A stretch of 64,000 bases of DNA from Gigaspora margarita (lineage: Eukaryota > Glomeromycota > Glomeromycetes > Diversisporales > Gigasporaceae). Below the pieces are notes generated by a model. It made no database searches. It worked only from the letters and a program-made list of their open reading frames with translations, and was not told the origin of the DNA. Shown piece after piece: positions 60,379-64,000 of the stretch. The stretch lies in assembly GCA_009809945.1 (NCBI GenBank), contig WTPW01000841.1, positions 1-64,000 of the forward strand. The letters are read 5' to 3'. The translations under genes and the position numbers were made by a program. Position 1 is the first letter of the stretch; each line of letters opens with the position of its first letter.

Positions 60379-60715
60379 GGGTAATTTCAATAGAAACAGC
60401 CCATTTTTATATATATTTTATTTTGAGATAATTGAGTTTAACCATTTGTTTTGATTTTCAGACTGATCCGAGTTAATCAAATTTCACGATTTTGATTGGT
60501 TAAAGTTAACATGTGACTATCAGGTAATCTCGTGATGTGTTGGCCCCACGCAATCTTGTGTAATTTTTCTTGTACATTATCTTTGATTTTTATTATGCAA
60601 ATCGACTTTCATTTATAATTGAAAAATATCAATCATGTCAAAATTTATATTAATCTAATAAAAACTTATTTTTCAAAAAATTGTAAAAATGGGCTGTTTC
60701 TATTGAAATCACCCC
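60379..60715. mobile_element. MITE with gggtratttcaatag ends
   Basis: Left end gggtaatttcaatagaaaca and right end, as reverse complement, ggggtgatttcaatagaaac; the repeat runs on through gcccattttta. Flanks are atatat on both sides, so duplication length is uncertain. No coding capacity. Confidence 0.8.
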
Positions 60716-60986
60716 ATATATCTTACCCAGTCAGTAATCAATATATATTTATATATAAATTTTGCTGATAAGAGCCAAAAAAATCTAAAAATATTATTGA
60801 ATTGGAATTGGAGTTAAAAAATAAATATATAAAATTCATTTATTATCAAATTTGCAAATAGGAAAAATGCTACTGAAATATATAATGATGGATACTGTCA
60901 TCAAATTGAAATAGAAGTTGAAAAGAGTGAATATATAGAATTTATTTATTATTATGAATTGGCAGATATAATATTAAATATTGTTA

Positions 60987-61139
60987 GGGAAGTGACAAAA
61001 ATCAGGTGATTTTTTAGAGGGGGGAGGGGGTAAAAAAAGTTGAAATTATATATAAGAACCTGACTATATATATATTAAAGAAGAGGGAGGGAGGGTAGGC
61101 CTCTGATAAAAAATAATCAGGTGATTAATGATACGGCCC
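60987..61139. mobile_element. 153-bp Harbinger-type MITE with TTA duplication
   Basis: TTA at 60984-60986 and 61140-61142. Ends gggaagtgacaaaaatcagg (left) and gggccgtatcattaatcacc (right, reverse complement); inner part aggtgatttttta / aaaaataatcaggtga. Central G-rich tract gaggggggagggggt and gggagggagggt. Confidence 0.75.
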
Positions 61140-61214
61140 TTATCAAATTGATTTTTAAGCCAAAATTAAACAAATCTAAAGTTTGATCTAGTTTGATTTA
61201 TTAAAAACTATAAT

Positions 61215-61510
61215 TACTGTATGTGTTCAAAAATAAACTACCTTTTTTGACCAAAAAATTACACAAAAAAACATGGAATAACTTATTTTTGAAATATTGA
61301 ATTTTTTGAAAAAATTGAAAAATGTACTAATAAAAAGTTGTTCAAATAATACCAAAATTTTACTATAGGTATATTTTGATGTTCTAAACAAGTTACTTAA
61401 TAGCATATTTGAGATTTACTTAGAAAATGTAGACTTTTATATGTAGCAACTGCTAATGAGTTTTTTAAGTTTTTTGAAAAAAATCAGGGGGTAGCTTATT
61501 TTAAGCAGTA
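61215..61510. mobile_element. Tc1/mariner-like MITE, relative of 19153-19707
   Basis: Left end tactgtatgtgttcaaaaat; right end, as reverse complement, tactgcttaaaataagctac; TA at both edges. More diverged than the copy at 19153. Confidence 0.7.
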
Positions 61511-63270
61511 CAGCTGTTTTTATAAATTCTAAGACATCTAGCAAAAAATTGACCAACTAAATATTTGCTAATTTGATAATTTGTAATTTTAATAATGATT
61601 GTTGCCAAATCAAAAATTATTAAATTGACAAATATTCAGTTAGTTAAAATAACTGTAAAGCACTATTTAGATCTTTTAGATCTTAAGCCACTTCCACAAT
61701 AATGTCAGATATTCTAATTAGTGATTTGAACCAGTTGGGTTATAGTTGGTTAACTGATCTTAACTGAATAAATTTTAGGTAACTGGTTGAACAAATGCTT
61801 AATCAGTTGATCTATATTACTAGTTGAGAATTGATAATCAGTTGGCAAAATGTAAATGATATTAGGAATGAGCAAAGGTTCTGAAAAGATCTAGAAAGAA
61901 AATAAATGAATATAAAAATCAAGCAAGATAGACAAAAATTTGAGTAAAGGTCCAATAATTCCCAAAAGTAAAATGTAAAGAAATTTTAATCAGTTGCAAT
62001 TGGTTGATATCAAATATTTCAGTTTGGTTAACCAATTAACAAATTTTTCTTGGTTCAAATTACTACTTGGTTGAGCCATTTAATTCAGATATTTTGGTTG
62101 GCCTGGGCCAACTAAAATAATCTTAGTAACTGATTATGCTAGTTATGTCAGGTTGGTTAACTGATTGACAATTTTGTTATCTGTTTTAAATTACTAATTC
62201 AAATTGTTGCAATATATATGTATTGTTAAAATTTTTTTAATTTTATATAGTGCATCTTATAGTATTTTTAGTAATATATCATAGTTTTAGTTTATTTAAA
62301 TTTGGCTAATTAGATAGGATGTTTAAATAAATATTAAGATTTAGGTAGCACTTTGGTATGTTACATATATACTAAATTAAATCCAATATAAATTTATATA
62401 TTATAATTTAGTAATAAATATTTTTAAAGATTAATATAAATTATATGATTAAAGTATATATATTTTAAATATATGTAAATAAATTTTTATTTATTTCAAA
62501 TTTCTTAAAATTAATATTATATATATATTTAATATTTAATAAAAAGATTTTAAAATATCTAAGTAGGTAGGTTCTAAATATCTAATATAGAAATATGCAA
62601 ATTTGTGTAATCTATAATTTTAAATATGAAGTAAAATAAAAAATTAAAAAATTAAAATATTTATTAATCCTACTACAAAATTCATCTCTATTCTTTCCTA
62701 TACAAATTCTGCATTTGTAACAATTAAAATTTTTATAGTATTACTAGCCTTAGCAAATTTTAGATAATGCATAAATGTACCTACTTCAATACCAATTTCT
62801 AAATAATAAACAATAACTAGCTTAATACATTCTGTTAGAATTATTCATCTCTATAAATTTTTAATAATGAAAAATATCTTATTCTTATTCTTTTCAACTT
62901 TGATTTCATATTTGTAATGAATTAATTTAAAATTACAAAAAATCAAACTCAGTTTCAAATTCTATCAATATCAAATCTACAGACTTCGTCTAACAAATAT
63001 AATTTAAATATATTGATATAACTGTTAAAATACAATTATTTGCTAAAAAAACTATTTCTTTTGTTTAGTGATTCTTAAGTTATAAGTATAAGCAACAACT
63101 AAATTAAAAAAAAAACACTCTATCACTAATACTTATAAATATTTCTCTGTTTTTTTTTGATTATTTTGATAGTATATAAAGCAAAAGATATAGTTTTTGT
63201 TTTTCTGAACAATTTGTTTCATAGTAGCCAATTTGTTTAAAACAAATAATATACACAGTATATGTATACA
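61511..63270. other. AT-rich non-coding stretch
   Basis: No gene. 61700-62180 has repeated aactggttgaac/gttaactgatt text (ggttaactgatct, ggttaactgattga), perhaps a degenerate hAT-like MITE with an internal motif, but no ends could be set. Confidence 0.4.
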
Positions 63271-63406
63271 TTATTGGGCAAAAATTTTTAAATAATAGTA
63301 AATTTGTTCAATTAGGCAAATATTATGTGCCGCTTTATGGCATGTGTCAGCCAATCATTTGCCTAGTTGAGCCAATTTACTGTTATTTAAAAATTTGCCC
63401 AATAAT
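63271..63406. mobile_element. 136-bp MITE
   Basis: Ends ttattgggcaaaaattttta (left) and ttattgggcaaatttttaaa (right, reverse complement). The outer TTA/TAA could be the target. The second half also contains agccaatcatttgcc opposite attaggcaaatatt, so the whole folds. Confidence 0.8.
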
Positions 63407-63747
63407 AGTGTTATCTGACAATTTATGATCATGATTAGTAGGGAGTTGACTGCTAAGTTTTAATTCAAGTAAACATGATTATTTAGTAACACATGAAAAA
63501 AATAAAAGTAAGAATATTTTTTCATGATCATATGAGTTTGTCAGATAAATATAATAATATATTTCAGTAAATTGATCAATCAAATTTAAAGAGCACTATG
63601 CTAAGTAAGTTAGATAGTTTTTAATTATAAATAAACCAAATAGTTTTTGATTATGAATAGCTAAGTAGAACTTGCTTAGTAAGTAGATTGGTGGCAAGTT
63701 AAAGTAATTAGTTTTTGCAAGTTTTAAATTAAAATTTGTATACCATA
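63407..63747. other. AT-rich spacer
   Basis: No feature; a weak duplication of aaaccaaatagtttttaatta-like text near 63617-63655. Confidence 0.4.
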
Positions 63748-63994
63748 GTGCACTAACCAAAGTACCTCTTTTTTAATACCCAATTGCAAAATACCCTGGT
63801 ACAAAACATTAGATCTCTATTAATTAAATATAGATTATTAAATTTTTGACTGCTTATTGTAAGTGCAAAATATATATATGCTTAAACTTTTTTTCTTGCA
63901 ACACTAACCTGCTACTGTATAATATACCTAGGTCTTTTGTAAGTTTTTTTTATAAGTAGATTGTATTGTACCCTGGGTACTTTGGTTAGTGCAA
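63748..63994. mobile_element. 247-bp MITE at the window end
   Basis: Ends gtgcactaaccaaagtacct (left) and ttgcactaaccaaagtaccc (right, reverse complement) with TA at 63746-63747 and 63995-63996. Consistent with a Tc1/mariner-like MITE. Confidence 0.8.
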
Positions 63995-64000
63995 TACAGT

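Overview
The window looks like an AT-rich, repeat-dominated eukaryotic nuclear scaffold. The most likely source is an arbuscular mycorrhizal fungus of the Rhizophagus/Glomeromycotina type. The reasons are short GT-AG introns, a Crinkler (CRN) effector with the fungal ubiquitin-like header, a non-LTR retrotransposon with an RNase H domain, BED/hAT and PIF-Harbinger transposases, and very AT-rich spacer DNA. The species call is an inference. There are two long N gaps (12675-13161 and 39968-40839) and a few ambiguous bases near 32755, 32795 and 55277-55333. I saw no rRNA, functional tRNA gene, CRISPR array or bacterial-type operon.

Layout. 1-3850: repeats, including a MITE with perfect terminal repeats (552-952), a tRNA-headed SINE-like element (2290-3041) and a 9-bp-TSD MITE (3365-3593). 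3851-24516: one dead cytosolic HSP70 gene stretched over 20.7 kb. It can be followed exon by exon from MAEGKA to a C-terminal EEVD. A 226-bp MITE sits in one exon and a 1.8-kb repeat in another. One intron of 12.4 kb holds a complete LINE (7992-18019, minus strand, 18-bp target duplication) and a hAT MITE. The LINE is itself split at its reverse transcriptase YADD motif by a 2.45-kb hAT-type element, which carries a Harbinger-type inverted-repeat element. The next intron holds an array of self-complementary repeats about 170 bp apart (22886-23980).

25460-28195 (minus): the one clearly intact protein gene, a two-exon CRN effector (862 aa) with header, P-loop NTPase and a PD-(D/E)xK-like C-terminus. 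A hAT MITE lies on each side. 28895-32616 holds no gene. 32633-33611 is a second SINE-like copy. 33904-35122 is a broken PIF-Harbinger transposase, and 38058-39172 (minus) a two-exon Myb/trihelix-like gene with two stops. 39592-41990 and 53726-55774 are copies of a TACATCAGC-ended element full of CTTTGCAAGAA motifs. 43301-45463 (minus) is a hAT transposase pseudogene. 45577-46589 (+) and 46712-47853 (-) are two more SINE-like copies, tail to tail. From 47.9 to 64 kb there are no recognisable genes, only MITEs and short tandem repeats.

Two themes tie the window together. First, many element boundaries can be fixed to the base by target-site duplications: 14-18 bp for LINE/SINE, 8 bp for hAT, TWA for Harbinger, 9 bp for Mutator-like and TA for Tc1/mariner-like. 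Second, the broken genes carry stops that are mostly explained by C-to-T or G-to-A changes (CGA to TGA, CAA/CAG to TAA/TAG, TGG to TAG/TGA), while the CRN gene carries none.
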